Both the position numbers and the translations under genes were made by a program. The notes under the pieces were generated by a model. It made no database searches, was not told the DNA's origin, and saw only the letters and a list, made by a program, of their open reading frames with translations. 64,000 nucleotides of DNA, taken from positions 5,133,001 to 5,197,000 of the forward strand of contig NZ_CP071448.1 of NCBI RefSeq assembly GCF_017352115.1, given 5' to 3'. The DNA is from Flavobacterium endoglycinae. Its GTDB lineage: Bacteria; Bacteroidota; Bacteroidia; Flavobacteriales; Flavobacteriaceae. The first letter of the stretch is position 1; each line of letters opens with the position of its first letter. Positions 1 to 9,430 of this stretch are shown one piece after another.

Positions 1-1
1 T

Positions 2-196
2 ACAAAGATTGTACAGGCTAATTCTATCGACTATGATACTTTTAGAAGAACAGGAAGATATAATACCCAGCATCATTTTGACCGCAATTATGAAAGATCG
101 GTTTTAAAAAGCTATTATCCTGATGATGAAACTGGTTCAACTTATGACAGTGAGGACAATGCTTTTTACAGCAGAAAAGAATTTGATAATCGTTAA
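2..196 (+). CDS. C-terminal end of an unidentified protein (cut by window edge)
   Basis: An open frame enters from the left edge and ends at the TAA at 194-196, giving the last 64 residues of a protein. The tail is polar and rich in Tyr, Asp, Arg and Asn (for example it ends SRKEFDNR), with no motif I recognise. A good rho-independent terminator follows about 40 bases later, which supports this as the true gene end. The overlapping 73-codon frame that starts with ATG at 123 runs through that terminator and is not credible. Function unknown. Confidence 0.6.
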   Translation, partial: TKIVQANSIDYDTFRRTGRYNTQHHFDRNYERSVLKSYYPDDETGSTYDSEDNAFYSRKEFDNR

Positions 197-237
197 TCCC
201 TCTTTTAAAGTTTTAAAAGCTGGATTTATAAATACGA

Positions 238-271
238 AGATCAGATGTTTGAAGACGTCTGATCTTTTTTG
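238..271 (+). terminator. Rho-independent terminator of the left-edge gene
   Basis: AGATCAGATG (238-247) pairs with CGTCTGATCT (256-265), with one G-T wobble and an 8-base loop, followed by a run of T. It sits 42 bases after the stop codon of the partial gene. Confidence 0.75.
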
Positions 272-317
272 TTTTGAAACAATAGTCGATGATTTGATAC
301 GATGTATTTTTAATAAT

Positions 318-342
318 AAAGGCCGTCTTACAGACAGCCTTT
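318..342 (-). terminator. Probable terminator of the M16 peptidase gene
   Basis: AAAGGC-C-GTCT (318-328) pairs with AGAC-A-GCCTTT (332-342) around a 3-base loop, with one internal mismatch. On the minus strand the stem is followed by TATTATTAAAAA, only moderately T-rich. It lies about 85 bases beyond the minus-strand stop codon at 426. Confidence 0.5.
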
Positions 343-425
343 AAAAACTAATTAAAATAAAAAAAATAAAAAAACGATAAGAATATTTAAAACCTTTAAA
401 TTGAAATGGGGTTCAAAATAGATTC

Positions 426-3221
426 TTATTTTGCTTTCATCAATACCTGCACGCTGTTTGATTTCTTTAAGGCATTTGTTGTAAATTCCTTTAAATCCTT
501 TGCAGTAATCGTGCTTAGTATATTTTTAAGAAGTTCAATATCAAGAGGACTTTCATCATTACGAACATAAGAGGTCAATGTATTAAGCCAATACGTATTC
601 TCTTTAATCTGCTCCTGATAATTCTTGATTATGGATTGTTTGATGTCTTCTAACATATTGGCAGGAATATTTTCAGTCTGCACCCTTGCAACTTCTGCAT
701 GTACAATTTTAACCAACGCATCTGCCTTGTCTGGATTGCAGTCAAAATTGATTTCTAATGAAAATAGAGGAGAAGGAAACTGAGACAAATTAGTTCCAGC
801 ATGTACGCCATAGCTGCCGCCTTCTTCTTCACGAATCGTTTCTAGGTAACGTTTTGTAAGCCATTCAGATACCATATAACTTAGTATTTTATTCTTTTTG
901 TTATAGACAATATCTCTGTTTTCAAAATGAAGGTAAACTGTTGTTTTAGGTGTATCCATCGTTCTAAAAATTGTTTTTTCAACCTTTCCGTCTTTCATAA
1001 ATATTTTGTGATCTACATAGTTCTCCGTTTTCTCTTCTGATGGAATATTTCCTAAATAAGTGTTGATTGCAGCAATGTCATTTTCTGAAATGTTTCCGAC
1101 GAATAGAAACGTGAAATCACTTGCGTTTGAGAAACGTTCAGTGTAGATTTTTTTAGCCGTATTCAAATCTAAAGCACTAATAAAGTCCTGTGATAAAAGC
1201 CAGTTACGTTTGCTGTAATTCGTGTTTAAAACCGATATAGTGTCGCTTAAAGCTTTTTCATTGCTGTTTGGCGCGTTGTTCAATTTATTTTGATATTGTT
1301 CTTTTATTTTATCAAAAGTATTGCTGTCAAATCTAGGGTGCTGGAAATACAAGTAAACCAGCTGTAATAAAGTAGTGAGAGATTCTTTGTTGCTGCTTCC
1401 GTTAAAACCTTCGTATAAACCTCCAATGTATGGGCTCACATTGGCCGTTTTGCCTGTCAGTTTCTTTTTTAAATCAGTAAACTTATAATCACCTAATCCC
1501 GAATATGAAACGACAGCGGCTGCAATCTGTGCTGATGGAAGATCTTTCCAATCTGAAAGTGAATTTCCTCCCGCGCTGTAAGCCGAAAATAGAATCTGGT
1601 CTTTACTCAAAGTTGTGGGATAGATAATCACTTTGGCACCGTTTGCCAACGTATAGCGTTTCGCATTTTCGAATCCTTTAATTTCTTCTGTTTTTAGAAT
1701 TGCTCTTTCTTTCAATTCTTCTTTTACTAAAGAAGCTGTCAATTCTTCTTCTTTGTAAGGTTCTAATTTTGAATTTGTAATAGTTTTGACAGCATTCCAA
1801 TACTCATTTGCTTCAGGAAATTTCGTCGCGGCATCTTCAGGTGCAGAAACTGATATTACTAAATTATCTTTTGGCTGTAAAGCTTTAAATACAGCATTTA
1901 CCTGATCTAAAGTAACAGTATTCAAGAAAGCATTAATCCATTCATGTTCTCCCTCAACACTAAAAACCGGATTGGATTCTAAAAAATAAAGCTGTAATTG
2001 TTCTGCCCAATAACTGTTTCTAATTTTATCTTTATTTGCTAGACGATTGTCATAGCTGGTACGCATTTTAGTTTTCAAACGGTCCAATTCCTGCTGTGTA
2101 AATCCGTTTTGCATCGCTCTTTCAAATTCTCGGTAAGCTTCGGTAAAAGCTTCGATGAACTTTCCTTTTTTTGGCGTAACATTTAATGAAAATTTACTAT
2201 CTAATCTCGAAAGATTTTCATTTGAAATTCCGAATGCCAAACCTGCAGTTTCGTTATTGATAATGTATTCGTTAAATCGGTTATTCATCATTTGCAAAGC
2301 CAGATTTTCCTGCATGCTTTTGTTCATTTCGGCCTGATCTTGAACTAAAGGTTTTGGTTTGTTGTATGAAAGCGAAATTCCAGAACGCTGCAACTCTTTG
2401 TCGGTCGCCAGTACATAACGATTTTCTTTTTGGAACGGAATTTTTTCATACGTTCTCTTATTGATTTTTTTGGGTTTTGGTATCGAACCGAAAATCTCTT
2501 TAACACGTTTTTCGATTACAGTTACATCGATGTTACCTACAATTACGACAGCTTGATTTTGAGGCTGATACCATTTCTTGTAATACTCTCGTAATACTTG
2601 ATACTTGAAATTATTGATGACATTTAAATCTCCAATAACATTTCGTTTTGCATATTTTGAACCTTCAAAAACTACTTTGTTGATTTTTTCGCCTGTTCTG
2701 TAATCTGCATTTCTTCTGGTACGCCATTCTTCACGTATTACGCCTCTTTCGGCATCAATTTCATTATTGGCAAGCAGGAGAGAGCCAGACCAGTCGTGCA
2801 GTACATACATACAAGAATCCAATAAAGTTTTGTTTTGCGAGGGAACATTGCTGATGTTGTAAACAGTTTCGTCGTAAGCCGTATAAGCATTAATATCTTT
2901 TCCGAAAGAAACACCTTGTTTTTCCAGCATGTTGATGATTCCTTTTCCTTTAAAATGCTCTGTTCCATTAAAAGCCATATGTTCCAAAAAATGCGCTAAG
3001 CCGTCCTGATCATCATTTTCTAAAATGGCTCCAACGTTTTGCACGAAATAGAAATCGGCTCTGTCTTTTGGCCATTCGTTGTGCATGATAAAATACTGCA
3101 TTCCATTTGGAAGCGTTCCGTGTGCGACTTCTTTGGGCAGCGGAAAAGTAGTTTTAAACTGCGCAGAAACTTGAGATAAACCCAGAAGCAGGAAATGCGC
3201 TAGAATTAATTTTGTTTTCAT
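426..3221 (-). CDS. M16 family zinc metallopeptidase (pitrilysin-like)
   Basis: Predicted exported zinc protease of 931 residues. A signal peptide covers about residues 1-20 (ending QVSA). The inverted zinc motif HxxEH is HFLEH at residues 77-81, and the third zinc ligand is Glu158 in AERGVIREEW, at the spacing expected for M16 enzymes. The length fits the two-half (long) M16 form, with a second, non-catalytic half after about residue 530. Such enzymes cut peptides inside a closed chamber; here the likely site is the periplasm or outer membrane. It lies downstream of the S9 peptidase and TlpA genes on the same strand, but a 230-base gap with an inverted repeat separates it from them, so it may have its own transcript. 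The substrate is unknown; peptides imported by the neighbouring SusCD pair are an inference. Confidence 0.92.
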   Translation of the reverse strand: MKTKLILAHFLLLGLSQVSAQFKTTFPLPKEVAHGTLPNGMQYFIMHNEWPKDRADFYFVQNVGAILENDDQDGLAHFLEHMAFNGTEHFKGKGIINMLEKQGVSFGKDINAYTAYDETVYNISNVPSQNKTLLDSCMYVLHDWSGSLLLANNEIDAERGVIREEWRTRRNADYRTGEKINKVVFEGSKYAKRNVIGDLNVINNFKYQVLREYYKKWYQPQNQAVVIVGNIDVTVIEKRVKEIFGSIPKPKKINKRTYEKIPFQKENRYVLATDKELQRSGISLSYNKPKPLVQDQAEMNKSMQENLALQMMNNRFNEYIINNETAGLAFGISNENLSRLDSKFSLNVTPKKGKFIEAFTEAYREFERAMQNGFTQQELDRLKTKMRTSYDNRLANKDKIRNSYWAEQLQLYFLESNPVFSVEGEHEWINAFLNTVTLDQVNAVFKALQPKDNLVISVSAPEDAATKFPEANEYWNAVKTITNSKLEPYKEEELTASLVKEELKERAILKTEEIKGFENAKRYTLANGAKVIIYPTTLSKDQILFSAYSAGGNSLSDWKDLPSAQIAAAVVSYSGLGDYKFTDLKKKLTGKTANVSPYIGGLYEGFNGSSNKESLTTLLQLVYLYFQHPRFDSNTFDKIKEQYQNKLNNAPNSNEKALSDTISVLNTNYSKRNWLLSQDFISALDLNTAKKIYTERFSNASDFTFLFVGNISENDIAAINTYLGNIPSEEKTENYVDHKIFMKDGKVEKTIFRTMDTPKTTVYLHFENRDIVYNKKNKILSYMVSEWLTKRYLETIREEEGGSYGVHAGTNLSQFPSPLFSLEINFDCNPDKADALVKIVHAEVARVQTENIPANMLEDIKQSIIKNYQEQIKENTYWLNTLTSYVRNDESPLDIELLKNILSTITAKDLKEFTTNALKKSNSVQVLMKAK

Positions 3222-3310
3222 TTTTGATAGTTATTGTTCTTTTTTTGATTGAAATTGATATAAGAAGTCCCTGCTGTTTATTGAAAGCTTCAAATAACAG
3301 TTTTATGGAA

Positions 3311-3422
3311 CGCGGATAAAACGGATTCGCTATCGCGAAAACGCGGATTAAAACGGATTTTCTTTTTTTCTTTTTATCTGTGTTTATCCGCGTTTTCGCA
3401 AAGCGAATCAGTAAAATCCGCG
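3311..3422. repeat. Imperfect long inverted repeat (CGCGGAT family)
   Basis: Two arms of about 47 bases share a mosaic of identical blocks in inverted orientation (CGCGGAT, GATTCGCT, GCGAAAACGCGGAT) around a pyrimidine-rich loop. The left arm also holds a direct duplication of the CGCGGAT-AAAACGGATT unit. It lies between two minus-strand peptidase genes and has no coding content. It resembles small interspersed palindromic elements; whether it recurs elsewhere in the genome cannot be seen here. Confidence 0.7.
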
Positions 3423-3451
3423 TCTAAGTTATTAAGCATTTTTAGAAATTA

Positions 3452-6049
3452 TTACATCCAGTCAGGGCGTGAAGCACCTTTTAAATAGAAGTCAAAATAC
3501 TGCTGCATTTTGAGCGTCCAGTCTTTTCTATTGGCAGCATCATCTAAAGTATGTCCTTCTTTTTTGTAATTCACTAATAAAGCAGGTTTGCCTAAACGTC
3601 GAAGTGCAAAAAACAAAGATTGTCCTTCTTGATAAGGCACTGCGCGGTCATTATCATTATGAAAAATAAGGATTGGCGTTTGGATGTTTTTAGCCGAAAA
3701 TATAGGCGAATTTTTGATGTATCCGTCCAGATTATCGTGCATAGAACTTCCCATACGATATTGATCGGCTTCGTATTTAAACATTGTCGAAATACCATTG
3801 GATCGCATTACAGGATAATTGGCAGTAAAATTACTTACCCCAGAACCCACAATTGCACAGCTGAAAAGATCTGTTTTTGTAGTTAAGAAAGAAGTTTCGT
3901 AACCGCCAAAACTATGTCCTTGAATTCCAATTTTGCCTTTCTCGGTAATGCCTTTTGAAATTAAATATTCAACGCCGCTGATGACATCATTGTACACGCT
4001 GTTTCCAACGTCACCATACGTATAATGTACATCTGGCTGAAAAACAATATAACCCTGGCTTACAAAAGTTGGAATATTAATATTGGAAGTGCTGACTTCA
4101 GGCTGATGGTACTGATTAAAATCTTCGGTATGCTTTTCGTAAAAATGAACAATTACCGGATATGTTTTTTTGCTATCATAGTTGTCTGGAAGATATAGAT
4201 TTCCCTGATTTTCTTTGCCACTAAAACTTTTCCACGTTAGCAATTTTGCTGTTCCCCAAGCATACTCTTTCTGCTGTGGATTGATGTTGGTAATTCTTTG
4301 CTGTGATTTAAAATTTTCAGTTCCCCACCATAAATCTGGAAAAATAGTATAGCTTTCTTTAGAAAACAAAACACTCGAATTATCTCCAGAAACTTCTTCA
4401 ATGCGTATGTTATATTCTGAAGGAGCGAATACTTTTGTAATAGAATTGGCATCGACTAGTTTATAAACACCTTTCGATTTATGTTCTATATCGAAACCAT
4501 TTAATGGAATGGTTTTTATGTTGTCTAAATTTCCAAAATAACCTTGTTCTCCATATCGAAATTCCGTTTTGTTTTTTCTTCCATACTGCTGTGTGAGCGA
4601 ATACGCCTTTTTTTGATTGGTAAGGTCAATCGCCCACAAATCAAACTGATCGTATAAAACGACTGTGTTTCCGTTATGTAACCAGCCCGCGATTCCGTAA
4701 GCGGTATTTACCGATTTCATATCTACATTATCATCTGAAATTGGAAAAGGAATTTGTAAACTGATATTCTTGAATTGCATAGAACTGCTGTCAAAAACGG
4801 TCCACACTTTTGCCTTTTCATCATAAAAAACAGCAAAACTTCCTTGCGGATTCCAAGTTGGGCTGCCAAAAACGCCTGTCAATACTTTTGTAGATTTTCC
4901 TGTTTCGGCATCGATCCAGTAAACATCATTACGTTCGTTAAAAGTCCAATCTACTTCTACAGCATACGGTTTTTTATCTAAACCAAAAACGCCTTTAAAG
5001 TTGCCAGATTCTGGCATTAAAACCAGATCAAATTCACCAGTTGAAGCAATTTTGATTACTTTTTTATTCTGGATATCATAAAGAAATTTCTGCTCGCTTG
5101 GAAGTGTTTTTGAACTTCTCAGCAATTCCTGTCTGCGTTCCATAGTTCCCTGATTTGATCTCCAGATTTCAACACCCGATTTTGGAATCTGAGTATTTTC
5201 TGGACGCTTATTCGAATTTACTAATAAAGTGATATAGCGAGTATTTTCATTTAATCCATAAGCTGTTTTTGAAATTGAATAACCCGACGCGCTTAATTTG
5301 ATATCATCATAATTGAATACGGCTTTTGTTGCATTAGTATTGAGATTAAAATAATAAACCATATTAAAATCGGAGCTGTTATTTCCTTTTAAAGTAAAAG
5401 TACCGCCGTTTTCTTTATCGTTTAATTGAAAATCTCCAAAATCAGAAGCTTTCCCACTATAGATAGTTTCTTGTTTACCGCCTGGATTTCCGTGTTTTAG
5501 AAACACTTTGTCTTTTTCGATCTGTGCGTATACAATGGATTTGTTTTTTAAAAAACGAGATGATTTGATGTTGTTTACAGCAATACTGTCATTACTTTCT
5601 AAATTATAACAAACCAAACGCTGGAGAAAAAAGGAACTTTTTTCAGCCTCTGGACGTGTGTAGTATAGAAAATCAGTTCCTGCAAGAGCATTGGTATAAT
5701 GTTTTGTTTTCCAAAGTCTTTTTGCTCCCGTTTTTAAATTTTGGAGAATGGTACTGTCTTTCTTAGTGTACTGAATCCAGTCTTTTTTTCCAATGAATTT
5801 CAGATCACTGATATTCTCAAAAACCAGACGTTTTCCTTTTGGAGCTTCCTGAACAATAATCTGCTTTTTGTTTTCTTTTTCTTCATCTTGAAATACAGTG
5901 CTGTACGACATCCATTTACCAGTGTAGGATAAAGACTTGCTATTAATTCTCTCCCACGACTGATAAGCCGATTCGTCAACTGTTTTTTTCTGGGCTGATA
6001 AACTATGTACACCCAAAGCGAGTGTACATAGTAAGACTATTTTTTTCAT
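3452..6049 (-). CDS. S9 family (prolyl oligopeptidase-type) serine peptidase
   Basis: Exported peptidase of 865 residues with a signal peptide ending LSAQ (about 1-19). The first two thirds are a beta-rich region like the propeller of S9 enzymes. The C-terminal alpha/beta-hydrolase domain has the nucleophile elbow GHSFGGY (Ser713), with likely Asp801 in HNDNDRAVP and His833 in KKEGHTLDD completing the triad. The family cleaves oligopeptides, often after proline or releasing dipeptides. It starts 24 bases after the end of the tlpA-like gene, so it is probably the fourth gene of the susC-susD-tlpA operon. Its place beside a TonB-type importer suggests it processes imported peptides in the periplasm. 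Exact specificity cannot be told. Confidence 0.93.
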   Translation of the reverse strand: MKKIVLLCTLALGVHSLSAQKKTVDESAYQSWERINSKSLSYTGKWMSYSTVFQDEEKENKKQIIVQEAPKGKRLVFENISDLKFIGKKDWIQYTKKDSTILQNLKTGAKRLWKTKHYTNALAGTDFLYYTRPEAEKSSFFLQRLVCYNLESNDSIAVNNIKSSRFLKNKSIVYAQIEKDKVFLKHGNPGGKQETIYSGKASDFGDFQLNDKENGGTFTLKGNNSSDFNMVYYFNLNTNATKAVFNYDDIKLSASGYSISKTAYGLNENTRYITLLVNSNKRPENTQIPKSGVEIWRSNQGTMERRQELLRSSKTLPSEQKFLYDIQNKKVIKIASTGEFDLVLMPESGNFKGVFGLDKKPYAVEVDWTFNERNDVYWIDAETGKSTKVLTGVFGSPTWNPQGSFAVFYDEKAKVWTVFDSSSMQFKNISLQIPFPISDDNVDMKSVNTAYGIAGWLHNGNTVVLYDQFDLWAIDLTNQKKAYSLTQQYGRKNKTEFRYGEQGYFGNLDNIKTIPLNGFDIEHKSKGVYKLVDANSITKVFAPSEYNIRIEEVSGDNSSVLFSKESYTIFPDLWWGTENFKSQQRITNINPQQKEYAWGTAKLLTWKSFSGKENQGNLYLPDNYDSKKTYPVIVHFYEKHTEDFNQYHQPEVSTSNINIPTFVSQGYIVFQPDVHYTYGDVGNSVYNDVISGVEYLISKGITEKGKIGIQGHSFGGYETSFLTTKTDLFSCAIVGSGVSNFTANYPVMRSNGISTMFKYEADQYRMGSSMHDNLDGYIKNSPIFSAKNIQTPILIFHNDNDRAVPYQEGQSLFFALRRLGKPALLVNYKKEGHTLDDAANRKDWTLKMQQYFDFYLKGASRPDWM

Positions 6050-6073
6050 ATAATTAGATTTTCAGAAAGCGAA

Positions 6074-8047
6074 TTATTCGTTCTTTAAAGCGTTGATAAC
6101 GCCTGTAAGTTCATCAACCAATTGTCCGGGATTTCCAGAATAACCTTCAGAAGTAAAACGAATTTTTCCGTTTTTGATTACTACTTTTCTCGGTATACCG
6201 CTAGATTTGAAAATTGCTGCATACTTTGAGAAAGATTCATTGTTTGTAGAACCGCCTTTTTTTACTAAATCAAAATAAGTATCTAGTTTTAGTCCTTTTT
6301 CTTTTAGATAAGCGACGGCTGCTTTTTTGTAACCTTCATGATTTTCCTGAGTGCTGATGAAGTACACTTCAACTTGTTGGTCTTCTTTGAAGTTGGTCAC
6401 TAATTGCTGCATCGCTGGAAAAGCCTTTTTACAAGGTCCGCACCAAGTTGCCCAAAAATCGATTACGATAATTTTACCGTTGTTTAAATCCAATTGCTTT
6501 GTTTTTCCATCGGTTCCCTGAACTTTAATGGCAGGAGCGGCGATATCGATTAAAGCGATTTTTTCTTCAGACTTGTTTTCCTTTTTCAGCTGCTCTAAAT
6601 AGGCAGGAAAATCACTTTCTTTTTTGCCTTCTTTTAAATACGCTTCTTTCAATTTAGCCGTCATTCCTTCTGATAAAGTATTTCTTCTTGCTGCATTTTT
6701 CAATACCTCGATAATAGGTTTGTTTAATGCTTCTAAAGCTCTTACGTGTATGTCGTTAATGCTTGCTTTTTCGTAACGTTTTTCTAATGGAAGCGCATCA
6801 AAAGTTTCCAGAACTTCTTTGTACTTTTTCAGCATATCGAACATACGAATCTGAATTACTAATTCATTGTTCAATTGATTTTTAGCATTTTCTGTTGCCT
6901 GATTGGGCGACCAGTAAATTCCCTGCATATAAGACAGATCATTTACTTTTGCCTTCATTTCTTTTATCATTGGCACAGCCATTGTCTCGATCACGGCCGG
7001 ATCTACCGATTTTAGGTATAAAGCTTTAGAAATATACTGGTGGTAACCGTCATTGATTGAGGCAAAATTCATTGTTGGAATCAGAGCCAGAATACTTTTG
7101 TAATCTTTAGTTTCGAAATAATAGCCAAATTTTATTTTTACAATATTATCATACAAATAATTTTGTGATGCAGGCACTTCTTTACTGTATGGAAAATCAG
7201 TTAAAAATTGATTTGCAGCTTTAAACTTCTCAGCTGCATCAGCAATTTTGTTGATTTTTTGATAGGCTTTAAACCTTGAATGAGCACCATTTGGAAATTG
7301 CTTTTCAATAACTGTTTCTAATGAATCTGCTTTTTTCTGATCTTTTAAATCAAACAGATAAATATTGCGGAGTTTTACAAAAACTTCTTCGGGCATTCCT
7401 TTTGTGTTTTTTGAAAATTGCGTTAAAATTTTAGGCGCAATCTCCTCAAATTTTTCAGGTTTTTGTTTTTTTAGGATTTTGATGTAGGTATCAAAAAATT
7501 CAGGAAATCGGTCTGGATGGTCTTGCACTTCTTTTTTTAACCAATATTCGGTTGCATCTCCATCAATAGAAAAATCTTTAAAATACCCGCTAAATTCTCC
7601 GTTAAAGTTTTTGTTTCTAAAAGTTGCCCAAGCCAAATCGGCTCCGGGCATTTTTACTTTTGGTTCTTTAAAAGCGACCAGCATATAACCTTTATCCTGA
7701 TTAGTGTCTGTAACTAATCCATTTTCGGTATTACCATAGAATTTGAAAGCCATAAAAGCACAGTTTTTCGGAACCGTAAAATCAGCATTCCAAGTACTGC
7801 CATTTTTTTTCATTTTAATATCTTCAATTTCCCATCTGTAATCATTGAAAACATACGCATAACCGTTGATTTCTTGTATGTTTTCTAATGGACCACCTTT
7901 TGGATCATACGTCATATGTATAGTCGTTCCAGGAATAGGAATGTCTGCCATTCCTTGTAATCTGGATGTAACTTCTTGAGCCGAAACTTTTATGGTAAGG
8001 GCGCAAAATGCCAATACCAAAAGTTTGATATTTAATTTTTTTAACAT
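6074..8047 (-). CDS. TlpA-like thioredoxin-fold protein with large N-terminal region
   Basis: 657-residue exported protein (signal peptide to about residue 23, ending VSAQ). The N-terminal about 150 residues are beta-rich, the middle is helical and TPR-like, and the last about 140 residues form a TlpA/ResA-type thioredoxin domain. This domain carries the redox pair Cys536-Cys539 (WCGPC) and a cis-proline near residue 619 (SGIPRK). The family reduces or isomerises disulfides outside the cytoplasm. It sits 10 bases after susD and 24 bases before the S9 peptidase, so it is very likely cotranscribed with the uptake genes. Such proteins are frequent beside SusCD pairs in Bacteroidota, but their substrates are mostly unknown. 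A role in opening disulfide-bonded peptides is my inference. Confidence 0.9.
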   Translation of the reverse strand: MLKKLNIKLLVLAFCALTIKVSAQEVTSRLQGMADIPIPGTTIHMTYDPKGGPLENIQEINGYAYVFNDYRWEIEDIKMKKNGSTWNADFTVPKNCAFMAFKFYGNTENGLVTDTNQDKGYMLVAFKEPKVKMPGADLAWATFRNKNFNGEFSGYFKDFSIDGDATEYWLKKEVQDHPDRFPEFFDTYIKILKKQKPEKFEEIAPKILTQFSKNTKGMPEEVFVKLRNIYLFDLKDQKKADSLETVIEKQFPNGAHSRFKAYQKINKIADAAEKFKAANQFLTDFPYSKEVPASQNYLYDNIVKIKFGYYFETKDYKSILALIPTMNFASINDGYHQYISKALYLKSVDPAVIETMAVPMIKEMKAKVNDLSYMQGIYWSPNQATENAKNQLNNELVIQIRMFDMLKKYKEVLETFDALPLEKRYEKASINDIHVRALEALNKPIIEVLKNAARRNTLSEGMTAKLKEAYLKEGKKESDFPAYLEQLKKENKSEEKIALIDIAAPAIKVQGTDGKTKQLDLNNGKIIVIDFWATWCGPCKKAFPAMQQLVTNFKEDQQVEVYFISTQENHEGYKKAAVAYLKEKGLKLDTYFDLVKKGGSTNNESFSKYAAIFKSSGIPRKVVIKNGKIRFTSEGYSGNPGQLVDELTGVINALKNE

Positions 8048-8057
8048 TGTAATGAAT

Positions 8058-9413
8058 TTATTTGCCCAGTTCCGGGTTTAAATCGATGTAATTTTGATTG
8101 ATTGGGAATACATATCCATCGCTGTTAGGAGCAAGGGTAAAGGTATTTCCTTTAAAAATTCGTGTGTATGTTTTCTGAAAAGCCGGATCAAGATTTAATC
8201 TTCGCTGATCGAACCAGCGGAAACCTCTTCCTATAAATTCTTTTTGTCTTTCTGTTAAAACAAGATTTAGAGCTTCAGTACTTGTTGTGGCACTTACTTG
8301 ATACGCGGCATTGGCTCTGAATCTTTTTGCTCTAAGAATATTAAGATAATCCACGGCTTTTTGACTTTGCCCTGTTCTGGCATAACACTCAGCAGCGATT
8401 AAATACATTTCGGGAACCGAAACGCCAACGTTAATTCCGTTTGTATTGCTGTAGGTAGCAATTCCAAAACCTCTTCCGGTGTAAGTTGGAGAAATAGCAA
8501 CGTTACCAGCAATTGTGTAGTAATCATATCGCAAATCATTGGTTCCAAAACTACTTAGCAAATCATTAGAAAGAGGTGCTCTGTTATACGTTAACAGCAA
8601 AGTTTTAGAAAATATAACCTCCGGATTCTGAATTAAAACGGGATAACTGTAACCAGTTGCAAATGTTTTTAAATCAATCAATCCATTTTGCATTTGCAGA
8701 GCTTTCTCCGCATTTTCAAGACTCAATTGATATTGACCCATATAAAGATACGTTCTTGCTAATAATGCATAAACTGCTTTTTTGGATGGAAGCACATTAA
8801 AAGGAGGGGTATCCTGAATATCATTTGCCAAAGCACTTTTTAAATCAGAAATAATCTGATCGTAAATCTGGCCCACTGTACTTCTTTCTAATGACGAAAA
8901 CAGTTCTGGTTTCAACAATAATGGAACCGCTTTTTCTGAATTAGCAGAAGCTGGATCAAATTGAGGACCGTAAGTATTTACTAACTGAAGGTACGCAAAT
9001 GCTCTATGAACAAATGCTTCGGCATAGATTTCTTTTTTCTCGGCATCTGTTCCTTTTTCACTGCTCATAACACCATCCAGAAGAACGTTGCTGTAATAAA
9101 TGGCTTTGTATAACCCGATATAGTCTGAGTCGCCCTGAGACGGATCGTAGATTCTATCCTGCCATGTATAGCTGTTTGCCCAAATGGTACTTACACTATT
9201 TTGATAAGTCGTAGGAAATTCTACATCGGCATTGGCCAATAAATAAATACCTCCAGAACCGCTAATGTCATTATAGGCATTAGCAATAGCTCTGTAATCT
9301 GAAGTATATTTTAAAATTCTGTTGTTTCCAACTTGCTCTACTTCAACATAATCTCTACAAGAGTTTAGCAAAAGTGCAGGCAGAATATATAGTGTGAATT
9401 TAAGAAATTTCAT
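8058..9413 (-). CDS. SusD/RagB family outer-membrane lipoprotein
   Basis: 451-residue lipoprotein. The lipobox LLNSC puts the lipidated cysteine at residue 19. The helical TPR-rich SusD fold is suggested by the AEKKEIYAEAFVHRAFAYLQLVN stretch (described here only in part: AFVHRAFAYL near residue 135) and by the C-terminal ERQKEFIGRGFRWFDQRR block typical of the family. SusD proteins form the lid over the SusC barrel and bind the substrate at the cell surface. It follows susC by 17 bases and precedes the tlpA-like gene by 10. With peptidases and a thioredoxin downstream, a peptide ligand, as for RagB, is more likely than a glycan, but this is inference. Confidence 0.93.
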   Translation of the reverse strand: MKFLKFTLYILPALLLNSCRDYVEVEQVGNNRILKYTSDYRAIANAYNDISGSGGIYLLANADVEFPTTYQNSVSTIWANSYTWQDRIYDPSQGDSDYIGLYKAIYYSNVLLDGVMSSEKGTDAEKKEIYAEAFVHRAFAYLQLVNTYGPQFDPASANSEKAVPLLLKPELFSSLERSTVGQIYDQIISDLKSALANDIQDTPPFNVLPSKKAVYALLARTYLYMGQYQLSLENAEKALQMQNGLIDLKTFATGYSYPVLIQNPEVIFSKTLLLTYNRAPLSNDLLSSFGTNDLRYDYYTIAGNVAISPTYTGRGFGIATYSNTNGINVGVSVPEMYLIAAECYARTGQSQKAVDYLNILRAKRFRANAAYQVSATTSTEALNLVLTERQKEFIGRGFRWFDQRRLNLDPAFQKTYTRIFKGNTFTLAPNSDGYVFPINQNYIDLNPELGK

Positions 9414-9430
9414 AAATCTGTTTTTTAAAA

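Noticed and set aside
123..344. 73-codon plus-strand frame near the left edge
   Set aside because: It overlaps the end of a better frame (2-196) and runs through a clear terminator; its translation has no protein-like features.
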